From: an uncultured Salinimicrobium sp.
GTDB taxonomy: Bacteria; Bacteroidota; Bacteroidia; Flavobacteriales; Flavobacteriaceae
NCBI GenBank assembly: GCA_946887025.1
Contig: CAMPJY010000018.1
Location: 1-24,707, forward strand
Reading direction: 5' to 3'
Length of the DNA stretch: 24,707 bases
Shown: in pieces, positions 15,197-22,070 of the stretch
How positions within the stretch are numbered: position 1 is the first letter of the stretch
Layout of the letters: each line of letters begins with the position of its first letter
The notes under the pieces: model-generated
The model's input: the letters and a program-made list of their open reading frames with translations, nothing else
Databases searched by the model: none
Told to the model about the DNA's origin: nothing
Translations under genes and position numbers: made by a program

Positions 15197-15220
15197 TGTA
15201 AATTATAATATTGATTTACA
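15197..15220. promoter_or_regulatory. Inverted repeat upstream of the FAS1 lipoprotein gene
   Basis: TGTAAAT (15197-15203) and ATTTACA (15214-15220) are perfect inverted copies separated by 10 bases. This spacing fits a dimeric regulator binding two half-sites one turn apart, 46 bases before ATG 15266. Chance occurrence in AT-rich sequence is possible. Confidence 0.3.
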
Positions 15221-15265
15221 AGATGTTATTATTTTAATTAGAACAGAAAATTAAAAAAGAGATTT

Positions 15266-15874
15266 ATGATACTTAAACAAAAAATTCCCGGATTACTACT
15301 TTTAATCCTTTTGACTTCTTTGGGTTCCTGCGGGGAAAACCGGGAAGCCCCTGAGGTGAAGGAAACTTATCTTCAAGAAATCTCAGAACCTGAGGTTGAC
15401 CTGGAAGATACGGAAGAGGGTGACATAGGAGAGACCTTTGATATGGAAGACATTACAGCAACCATTGATTCGGAAACAGAACTGAGTCATTTTTCGAATG
15501 CCCTGAATTCCTCCAGTATTCCCGATTTTGAAAATGGTATTTTCACCATCTTCGCCCCCAGAAATGATGCTATCGAACTCCTTTCAGAGGACGATGAGGA
15601 ATGGGCAACTGAAAATTCCCAACAACTCGCCTCTTACCACATAGTTGAGGCCAAACTTAGTCTGGAAGATCTAAAAGAAAAAGCCCGTGTTTCTCAAGGT
15701 ACCTTTACATTAAACACGATCGATGAAAGTGAGATCGAGGTTACTTTGGAAAACGGGGAGCTGATGCTTGGGAGAAAAAATGCTGAAAAGGCCCGGATCA
15801 TTGAATCCTTATATGCAACCAATGGCGTGATACACGTGATTGATAAAGCTTTTTGGCCTACGGAGACACCCTGA
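15266..15874 (+). CDS. Lipoprotein with a fasciclin (FAS1) domain
   Basis: The 202-residue protein has an N-terminal signal with lipobox LGSC and Cys22 as lipid anchor, followed by a very acidic linker (residues ~24-57; many Glu/Asp). A single FAS1 domain fills residues ~60-198, with the hallmarks FTIFAPRNDAIELL (93-106), YHIVEAKLSLEDL (124-136) and NGVIHVIDKAFWP (186-198). FAS1 lipoproteins are cell-surface or periplasmic adhesion or ligand-binding proteins. The gene ends two bases before the convergent helicase gene, leaving no room for a terminator between them. Confidence 0.85.
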   Translation: MILKQKIPGLLLLILLTSLGSCGENREAPEVKETYLQEISEPEVDLEDTEEGDIGETFDMEDITATIDSETELSHFSNALNSSSIPDFENGIFTIFAPRNDAIELLSEDDEEWATENSQQLASYHIVEAKLSLEDLKEKARVSQGTFTLNTIDESEIEVTLENGELMLGRKNAEKARIIESLYATNGVIHVIDKAFWPTETP

Positions 15875-15876
15875 TT

Positions 15877-17226
15877 TTATTTTTTATTTCTCCGGTTATA
15901 GTTTTTATCGCCTCGCGTCTTGGGCTTCTTGTATTTTTTGGCAATTTCCCGGCGGTAGGATCCTCCCAGATTCTCCTTCTGGTTTTTGGCCTTTTTTTCA
16001 TGAAAGGCAGGCCCCGGGGCATCCTCATCCGAAAACTTGCTTGGATTGTTTATCTCCAGAACCTTAGGCTGCTCCTCCGGAATAAGCTGGGTGGATATCT
16101 CCACAACTTCGGGAAGAGCCTTTTTTGGCACCTCCAGTTCCATTAGAACTTCAATTTTATCTAAGAATTCCTTTTCCGCGGGAGTAGTAAGGATGAGGGA
16201 TTTTCCTAATTTCTCTGCTCTCCCGGTCCGTCCGATCCGGTGCATATAATTTTCAGGATAATGAGGAGTGTCGAAGTTAATGACATGACTTATTTCAGCG
16301 ATGTCAAGTCCCCGGGCCATCACATCAGTAGCTATTAAAATGCGGCAGAAGCCATCTTCAAACTGACGAATGCTCCTAAGCCGGTAATTCTGGGTTTTAT
16401 TCGAGTGGATCACCGTGCACTCTTCAGGAAAAGCAGGGTCGAGCTTCTCGAACAGGCGATCGGCAAATCTTTTGTTGCCCACAAAGATCAGCACTTTATT
16501 ATATTCCTCCCTGTCCTTCAGCAGGACTTTCAGAAGATTGACCTTAGTATGAAAATTTGGAACCTCATATCCGGTCTGACTGATATTTTCCAGTGGGGTA
16601 CCACTTTTAGCTACCGAAATCTTTTCAGGATTCCTGAAATTGGTATCTATGAGCTGTTCCACCTCTTCCGTCATGGTAGCTGAGAACATGATACTCTGGC
16701 GCGATTCAGGCAGCAGGTCCATTATGTTGGTAAGCTGAAACCTGAATCCCAGATCTAACATTACATCCACCTCATCTATCACCAGTTTCTGTACAGATTT
16801 CAACTGCAGGTCCCTGTTAATTGCAAGGTCGTACAATCTTCCCGGCGTGGCGACGATCACATCCTGCCCCTGTGCCACCAGCTGGCGGTGGGTGTTAATG
16901 TTCGTACCTCCATACACCCCGGCTATTCGAAGATTTATGTATTTGGAAAGTTTCTCCAGTTCCTCTACTACCTGCACCACCAGTTCCCGGGTGGGGACCA
17001 GAACCAGGATCCGGGGATTAATTTGTTCTGAATATTTCAACATCCTGAGCAGCGGAAGCAGGTAAGCAAGAGTTTTACCGGTCCCTGTCTGCGCAATTCC
17101 TACCACATCTCTTCCGGACATGATGGGGGAAAATGCCTGTTCCTGAATGGGGGTGGCAGTGGAGAAACCAAGGTCCTCCAGGGCATTCCAAAGAGGGGTG
17201 TTTAGATTGAGGTCCTGAAAATTCAA
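15877..17226 (-). CDS. DEAD-box-type ATP-dependent RNA helicase (DEVD variant)
   Basis: The 449-residue enzyme carries the helicase motifs in order: Q motif (Phe3, TPIQEQ 25-30), motif I AQTGTGKT (45-52), PTREL (78-82), TPGR (127-130), motif II DEVD (151-154) in place of DEAD, motif III SAT (182-184), ATDVMARGLDIAE and HRIGRTGR (VI). The basic, lysine-rich tail (EKKAKNQK, RRNKK) suits RNA binding and ribosome or RNA-decay work, like RhlE/CsdA helicases. The start is TTG at 17226: no ATG is in frame upstream and the N-terminal Q motif begins at once. A -7 box at 17244-17251 would start the RNA only ~11 bases ahead. It converges on the FAS1 gene. Confidence 0.92.
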   Translation of the reverse strand: MNFQDLNLNTPLWNALEDLGFSTATPIQEQAFSPIMSGRDVVGIAQTGTGKTLAYLLPLLRMLKYSEQINPRILVLVPTRELVVQVVEELEKLSKYINLRIAGVYGGTNINTHRQLVAQGQDVIVATPGRLYDLAINRDLQLKSVQKLVIDEVDVMLDLGFRFQLTNIMDLLPESRQSIMFSATMTEEVEQLIDTNFRNPEKISVAKSGTPLENISQTGYEVPNFHTKVNLLKVLLKDREEYNKVLIFVGNKRFADRLFEKLDPAFPEECTVIHSNKTQNYRLRSIRQFEDGFCRILIATDVMARGLDIAEISHVINFDTPHYPENYMHRIGRTGRAEKLGKSLILTTPAEKEFLDKIEVLMELEVPKKALPEVVEISTQLIPEEQPKVLEINNPSKFSDEDAPGPAFHEKKAKNQKENLGGSYRREIAKKYKKPKTRGDKNYNRRNKK

Positions 17227-17243
17227 AGCAAAAAATATTTCTG

Positions 17244-17251
17244 CAAATGTA
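17244..17251 (-). promoter_or_regulatory. -7 promoter box for the helicase gene
   Basis: Reverse-strand TACATTTG matches TAnnTTTG exactly. Its position just ahead of the TTG start supports that start. Confidence 0.5.
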
Positions 17252-17390
17252 CGTGTTTTAAATGAGTATCAGGGAAATGCAGAATTCCCAGGTCTTAAGT
17301 TTATTTTGGCAACTCTTCCTTCACTTTTTCTATAACTTTATTAATTATGAAGCTATTCGGCCCGGAAAATCACACAGAAAGTGGGAACGC

Positions 17391-18740
17391 ATGAAAATGA
17401 AACTAAAAAGGATTTGGGAGAAAATAAATATCAGTTTCTGGTTTCTCCCATGCATAATCATAATCTTCGGAATACTGCTTGCTTTTCTCTTTGTACATAT
17501 GGATATGAGATACAAAATATCCCTTCCGGGGTTCCTCGGCCGATTCACCTTCGGACAAATTGAAGGGGCCAGGGCGGTTTTATCTTCCATTGCAAGTTCC
17601 ATGATCACCATTGCGGGTATTATTTTCTCCATTACCATTGTGACTCTGGTGCTGGCATCTTCGCAGATGGGACCCCGATTGCTGAGGAATTTTATCAAGA
17701 GTAAGCTCAATCAGGTTGTACTGGGATCCTATGTAGGTTCCTTTATCTATTGTCTGCTGATCCTAAGGGTGGTATCTCAAATTGAAGGAGAGGCTTTCGT
17801 TCCTAATATTTCGGTAACTTTTGCCATCTTACAGGCTATAGGAAATATTATCCTGCTGATAATTTTCATTAACCATGTAGCCACTTCTATTCAGGCTGAT
17901 AATGTGGTAACGGAACTAAGCAAAGAACTGGACCGTAAAATTGGGGATCTTTATCCGGAAGACCTGGGCACTGGGAAGGCAGAAGTGGGATTGGAGGAAA
18001 AACCAGGATCTGCAAATTCAGTAAATTATACGTTTGAAGAAATCCTTCCGGCTCAGGTTAGTAATTATCTCGAATCAGTAGAGCAGAAGAGTCTGATGGA
18101 GTTAGCCGTCGAAAAGGAACTGCTTATCCGTTATGATTTTCAGCCGGGACATTACATAGCCCGGGACACCGCCTTCATCAAAGTATGTTCCCAAGTAAAA
18201 CTTGAAGAAAAGACTATAAAGGATATTTACTCTTGTTTCAATTTTGCAAATCGTCGCTCCCCCACTCAGGACCCGGAATTTGTTATATCACAGATCGTCG
18301 AGGTGGCAGTCAGAGCCTTATCGCCTGGCATCAATGATCCTTTTACAGTAATTATATGTATTGATAAACTGGGTGCCGGAATAGGAAAACTAACCAGAAA
18401 GAAATTTCCATCTGCCTACCGCTATGGGCATGATGACAAGCTAAGGATCATTACAAAACCTTCCACCTTCAACGGGTTGATGGATGCCGCCTTTAATCAG
18501 ATTCGGCAGTACGGGAAAGCAAATCCTGATGTCATGATAAGGCTGATGGATACTTTCAGAGAAATTGCGGAGGTGGTGATCGAAGAAGATCAGAAAAAAT
18601 GTGTCCTGCGGCATGCAGAAATGGTGAACAGGGCAGGAGAAAAGGAATTCTCGGAAAAAAATGATATTGAGGTGCTCAACGAGCGTTTCTTCGATGTGGT
18701 GGCCAAACTGAACTTGACTTCAGGAGCGAATAAAAATTGA
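17391..18740 (+). CDS. DUF2254 inner-membrane protein
   Basis: ATG 17391 gives 449 residues, close to the family length; the frame is open further left to 17262, but those ~43 residues do not resemble the family. Four membrane helices lie near residues 15-38, 68-93, 115-134 and 145-166 (FWFLPCIIIIFGILLAFLF; ITIAGIIFSITIVTLVLASSQ; GSYVGSFIYCLLILRVV; LQAIGNIILLIIFI). They are followed by a ~270-residue soluble domain with ALSPGINDPFTVIICID, a typical DUF2254 segment. The biological role is unknown; family members are sometimes proposed to be channels or sensors. It is the first gene of a unit with the FMN reductase 15 bases downstream. Confidence 0.8.
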   Translation: MKMKLKRIWEKINISFWFLPCIIIIFGILLAFLFVHMDMRYKISLPGFLGRFTFGQIEGARAVLSSIASSMITIAGIIFSITIVTLVLASSQMGPRLLRNFIKSKLNQVVLGSYVGSFIYCLLILRVVSQIEGEAFVPNISVTFAILQAIGNIILLIIFINHVATSIQADNVVTELSKELDRKIGDLYPEDLGTGKAEVGLEEKPGSANSVNYTFEEILPAQVSNYLESVEQKSLMELAVEKELLIRYDFQPGHYIARDTAFIKVCSQVKLEEKTIKDIYSCFNFANRRSPTQDPEFVISQIVEVAVRALSPGINDPFTVIICIDKLGAGIGKLTRKKFPSAYRYGHDDKLRIITKPSTFNGLMDAAFNQIRQYGKANPDVMIRLMDTFREIAEVVIEEDQKKCVLRHAEMVNRAGEKEFSEKNDIEVLNERFFDVVAKLNLTSGANKN

Positions 18741-18755
18741 AAAAATAAACCTTAC

Positions 18756-19298
18756 ATGAAAAAAATACTCGCCTTTGCGGGCTCCAACAGTCCCACTTCC
18801 ATTAATCATCAGCTAATTGTCTGCACTACCTGTAAAATTAAAGATCATGAAGTGGAGCTAATTGAGTTGAAAACCCTGCACCTTCCCATGTACAGCATTG
18901 CGCTTGAAAAGGAAGGCTATCCCGAGGACGTGGAGCTGCTGCACGATAAAATAAGGGCGGCCGACGCCTTGATTATTTCCGTTAATGAATATAATTCCAA
19001 TGTTTCCGGATTTTTTAAAAATACCATCGACTGGCTCTCCCGCTTTAATCGCCAGTTCCTGGAAGGAAAAAAGCTGTTGCTCATGAGTACTGCACCCGGA
19101 AAAAGAGGAGGCGCCTCGGCCCTTGAATACGTAAAGAATCAGTTTCCCAGATTCGGGGGAGAGGTCCTGGAAAGCTTTAGCCTTCCGAATTTCTACGAAA
19201 ATTTTGATTCCGAAAATTGTACGGTAAATGATGAGGTCCTGGAATTGGGAATCCGGGATGTTCTCAGTAATTTTACCGAGGCAATAAAAGAGGATTGA
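18756..19298 (+). CDS. NAD(P)H-dependent FMN reductase-family flavoprotein
   Basis: The 180-residue protein has a flavodoxin-like fold. It shows the FMN phosphate loop GSNSPTS (9-15), the second FMN-contact stretch ISVNEYNSNVSGFFKNTIDW (74-93, the EYN-x-S motif of the family) and a third near STAPGKRGG (111-119). Such enzymes reduce FMN or quinones with NAD(P)H in the cytoplasm. It is soluble, with no signal peptide. The stop overlaps the TTG start of pabB by four bases, so expression is coupled to folate synthesis, although a functional link is not known. Confidence 0.88.
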   Translation: MKKILAFAGSNSPTSINHQLIVCTTCKIKDHEVELIELKTLHLPMYSIALEKEGYPEDVELLHDKIRAADALIISVNEYNSNVSGFFKNTIDWLSRFNRQFLEGKKLLLMSTAPGKRGGASALEYVKNQFPRFGGEVLESFSLPNFYENFDSENCTVNDEVLELGIRDVLSNFTEAIKED

Positions 19299-20587
19299 GA
19301 ACAAAACAGGTCCACCAGGTATCCGAGGTTTCAAGAATAAAACAGCAGCTGCTCCAATGGGCACAGCAGTTTGAGGAGGTGGTCTGGCTGGACAGCAACA
19401 ATTATCCCGACAAGTATTCCTCTTTTGATGCCGTGCTGGCGGTGGAGGCCTTTACCGCTGTTAAGACTGATTTCCACGAAGCTTTTGAAAAACTTCAGGA
19501 ATACCAGCAAATTACTGCGGATTGGATCTTTGGGTATTTAACATACGATCTTAAAAATGCCACCGAGGATCTCACTTCTGAAAATCACGACGGTCTGCGA
19601 TTCCCCGACCTTTACTTTTTCCAACCCAAGAAACTGTTCCTTTTAAAAGGAGATCAGCTGGAGGTACATTATCTGCGGATGGTAGATGACGAAATTACAG
19701 ACGATCTAAAGGAAATTTTCGCCACAGAGGAAGGGGAAGCCCCAGGTAAACCAAAATCAACTGTAGTACAGTCCAAAATCGACAGAACTGCATATCTGGA
19801 GAAGGCGCAGAAAATGCTGGACCATATCCACAGGGGAGACATCTATGAGGCAAATTTCTGTCAGGAATTCTATGCGGAAAATGCAGAGCTGGATCCTTTG
19901 GATACTTTTAGGCGGTTAAATGCGATCTCCAACCCTCCCTTTGCAGCTTTTCTCAGGCTGGACCAGTATTTTCTTTTGTCCGCTTCCCCAGAGCGATACC
20001 TGAAGAAAACCGGAAAGCAAATTATCTCCCAGCCTATTAAAGGTACCGCCTCCCGGGCTGCAGACCCGGAAGCAGATGCAAGGCTGGCAGAGGATCTTTC
20101 CAGGGATCCAAAGGAAAGATCGGAGAATATCATGATCGTGGACCTGGTCCGAAACGACCTGTCCCGGACTGCGGCAAAAGGTTCGGTGAGGGTCGAGGAA
20201 CTCTGCGGGGTTTACAGTTTTAGGCAGGTACATCAGCTTATCTCCACAGTAAGCTCTACTTTGGCTGAAGGTATCCCTGCCGTGGAGGTTCTCAGAAGCA
20301 GTTTCCCCATGGGAAGCATGACGGGGGCACCCAAAATCTCGGCAATGAAGATAATCGAGGAGCTGGAGGAAACCAGAAGAGGGCTTTATAGCGGCGCCCT
20401 GGGGTATTTCAGCCCGGAAGGGGATTTTGATTTCAGTGTTGTCATCAGAAGCATCCTCTACAACCAGAAAGAAGGCTATGTCTCATTTTCTGTAGGCGGC
20501 GCCATCACAGCCAAATCGGATCCGGAGAAGGAGTACGAGGAGTGCCTGCTGAAGGCCAGGGCCATGCGGGAGGTGCTGGAAAAATAA
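19295..20587 (+). CDS. pabB: Aminodeoxychorismate synthase component I
   Basis: The 430-residue enzyme converts chorismate plus ammonia to 4-amino-4-deoxychorismate for p-aminobenzoate and folate synthesis. The C-terminal chorismate-binding domain is clear: HIHRGDIYEANFCQEF, SASPERYLK, QPIKGTASR, DLVRNDLSRTA, SFPMGSMTGAPKISAMKII, GALGYFSPEGDFDFSVVIRS and AVGGAIT-like SVGGAITAKSDPEKEYEE. Lys249 in PIKGT is the PabB-specific lysine, whereas anthranilate synthase TrpE has PIAGT there, so pabB is favoured over trpE. The glutaminase partner (pabA) is not adjacent. The start is TTG, overlapping the previous stop as ATTGA; the next usable start would delete part of the N-terminal domain. Confidence 0.9.
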   Translation: MRTKQVHQVSEVSRIKQQLLQWAQQFEEVVWLDSNNYPDKYSSFDAVLAVEAFTAVKTDFHEAFEKLQEYQQITADWIFGYLTYDLKNATEDLTSENHDGLRFPDLYFFQPKKLFLLKGDQLEVHYLRMVDDEITDDLKEIFATEEGEAPGKPKSTVVQSKIDRTAYLEKAQKMLDHIHRGDIYEANFCQEFYAENAELDPLDTFRRLNAISNPPFAAFLRLDQYFLLSASPERYLKKTGKQIISQPIKGTASRAADPEADARLAEDLSRDPKERSENIMIVDLVRNDLSRTAAKGSVRVEELCGVYSFRQVHQLISTVSSTLAEGIPAVEVLRSSFPMGSMTGAPKISAMKIIEELEETRRGLYSGALGYFSPEGDFDFSVVIRSILYNQKEGYVSFSVGGAITAKSDPEKEYEECLLKARAMREVLEK

Positions 20588-20745
20588 GTCTGAAGACCGG
20601 AGTCAGGAGTCCGAAGTCAGAAGAATAGGATCAGCGGTGATCTGCGAAAATATCTGCGAGATCAGCGGGAAAATACGCAAGAATTTCCCAGCCCCTTAAC
20701 TCCAGCCGCCAAACACTAAACCGCAAACCGTAAACGGAAAACCCG
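20588..20745. repeat. Intergenic patchwork of degenerate short repeats
   Basis: Three kinds of degenerate short repeat follow one another: 7-base units near 20598-20624 (GGAGTCA, GGAGTCC, GAAGTCA, GAAG); ATCAGCGG/ATCTGCG units near 20628-20672 (GATCAGCGG, ATCTGCGA twice, GATCAGCGGG); and AAACCG-type units near 20711-20744 (AAACACTAAACCGC, AAACCGTAAACGG). Nothing here looks coding. Similar simple repeats are common between genes in Bacteroidota, from general knowledge rather than a search. Confidence 0.55.
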
Positions 20746-20753
20746 TATATTTA
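20746..20753 (+). promoter_or_regulatory. Possible -7 box for tilS
   Basis: TATATTTA differs from TAnnTTTG in the last base only and ends just seven bases before the tilS start at 20760. Transcription would then begin at or next to the ATG, giving a leaderless or nearly leaderless mRNA. Confidence 0.35.
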
Positions 20754-20759
20754 CCTCCT

Positions 20760-22070
20760 ATGTTGCTACCTTTTCAAAAACATTTGCAGGAGCAGTTTCC
20801 GCAGTTATTTGATGCAAAATTGCTTGTTGCGATAAGTGGGGGAGTGGATAGCGTGGTCCTTACGCACCTGTGCAAGGAATCGGACCTGGATATCTCCCTG
20901 GTCCACTGCAATTTCCATCTGCGGGATGAGGAAAGCGAGGGAGATGAGAATTTCATTCTGGAACTCGGGGATGCGCTGGATCTCGAGGTGTTTGTAGAAC
21001 ATTTCGACACCAAAGCCTATGCCGAGGATAAGAAGATCTCCATCCAGATGGCTGCAAGGGAACTGAGGTATCAGTGGTTTGAGGAGCTCCGGGATTCTTT
21101 AAGCTTCGATTATGTCCTCACCGCCCACCATGCCGATGACAACCTGGAGACTTTTTTTATAAATCTTATACGAGGAACGGGCCTGGAGGGGCTTACAGGA
21201 ATTCCCAAACGCAACGAATTCATCCTCCGCCCCCTTTTACCTTTTTCCAGGGAAAGCATAGAAACTTTTGCGAAAAACAACCACCTCTCCTGGAGGGAAG
21301 ACAGCAGCAATGCTTCTTCAAAATACCTTCGGAATAAGATAAGGCACGAAGTGATGCCCGTGCTGCGGGAACTGAATCCGCAGTTACTGGAGAGTTTTCA
21401 GAAGACCCAGTCGCACCTGAAAAAGAGTTCGCACCTGATCGAGGATTATGTTTCAGCCATCTTTCCAAGAGTAGCTCAGGAAACAAAGTACGGGTACAGC
21501 TTCAACATAAAAATGCTCAAGACCCTGCCACACCTCAAGGCAGTGCTGTATGAACTGTTCAGGACCTTCGGGTTTACCGAATGGGAGGATGTTTATCACC
21601 TGCTCGACGCCCAGTCGGGAAAAGTGGTACTTTCCAAAACCCATCGCCTCATCAAGGACCGGGAGGAACTGCTGCTCACCCAGCTTCCACAGGAGCAGGA
21701 ACTGCAATTCAGGATTTCTGATGAGGAGGAGGTGGTCATGCTGCCCATAGGGACTTTCCATTTTGAACAGGTGGAAAGGGTGGAAGAAGTCCAGACTAAC
21801 TGTATTTATGTAGACAGGAATAAACTCAGTTTCCCGCTGATAGTCAGAAACTGGAGAACGGGGGATTATTTTTACCCTTTCGGGATGGAAGGGAAAAAGA
21901 AACTGAGCAAGTTTTTTAAAGACAATAAGCTATCTTTGCCAGAGAAGGAAAACTGCTGGGTGATGTGTTCCGACGGGCGCATTGTCTGGGTGGTGGACCA
22001 GAGAGCAGACGGAAGATTTTCCGTTGATGGGGGAACTTCCCAAATTTTAAAAATCACCTTCGTACCATGA
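20760..22070 (+). CDS. tilS: tRNA(Ile)-lysidine synthase
   Basis: The 436-residue enzyme attaches lysine to C34 of the minor tRNA-Ile (CAU anticodon) using ATP, changing its identity from Met to Ile; it is essential in bacteria. The PP-loop SGGVDS sits at residues 26-31, followed by VHCNFHLRDEESEGDE, AARELRYQWFEEL, LTAHHADDNLETFFINLIRGTGLEGL and WREDSSNASSKYLRNKIRHEVMPVL, all TilS signatures. The C-terminal domain (about 360-434) includes RNWRTGDYFYPFGM, KKKLSKFFKDNKL and IVWVVDQRADGRF. Length is normal. The stop overlaps the dsbD start as ATGA, so the three genes to 24633 form one unit. Confidence 0.96.
   Translation: MLLPFQKHLQEQFPQLFDAKLLVAISGGVDSVVLTHLCKESDLDISLVHCNFHLRDEESEGDENFILELGDALDLEVFVEHFDTKAYAEDKKISIQMAARELRYQWFEELRDSLSFDYVLTAHHADDNLETFFINLIRGTGLEGLTGIPKRNEFILRPLLPFSRESIETFAKNNHLSWREDSSNASSKYLRNKIRHEVMPVLRELNPQLLESFQKTQSHLKKSSHLIEDYVSAIFPRVAQETKYGYSFNIKMLKTLPHLKAVLYELFRTFGFTEWEDVYHLLDAQSGKVVLSKTHRLIKDREELLLTQLPQEQELQFRISDEEEVVMLPIGTFHFEQVERVEEVQTNCIYVDRNKLSFPLIVRNWRTGDYFYPFGMEGKKKLSKFFKDNKLSLPEKENCWVMCSDGRIVWVVDQRADGRFSVDGGTSQILKITFVP

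Noticed and set aside
17262..17390. N-terminal extension of the DUF2254 protein
   Set aside because: The 43 extra residues are not like the family and overlap the helicase promoter region; ATG 17391 gives the normal length and a standard first helix.
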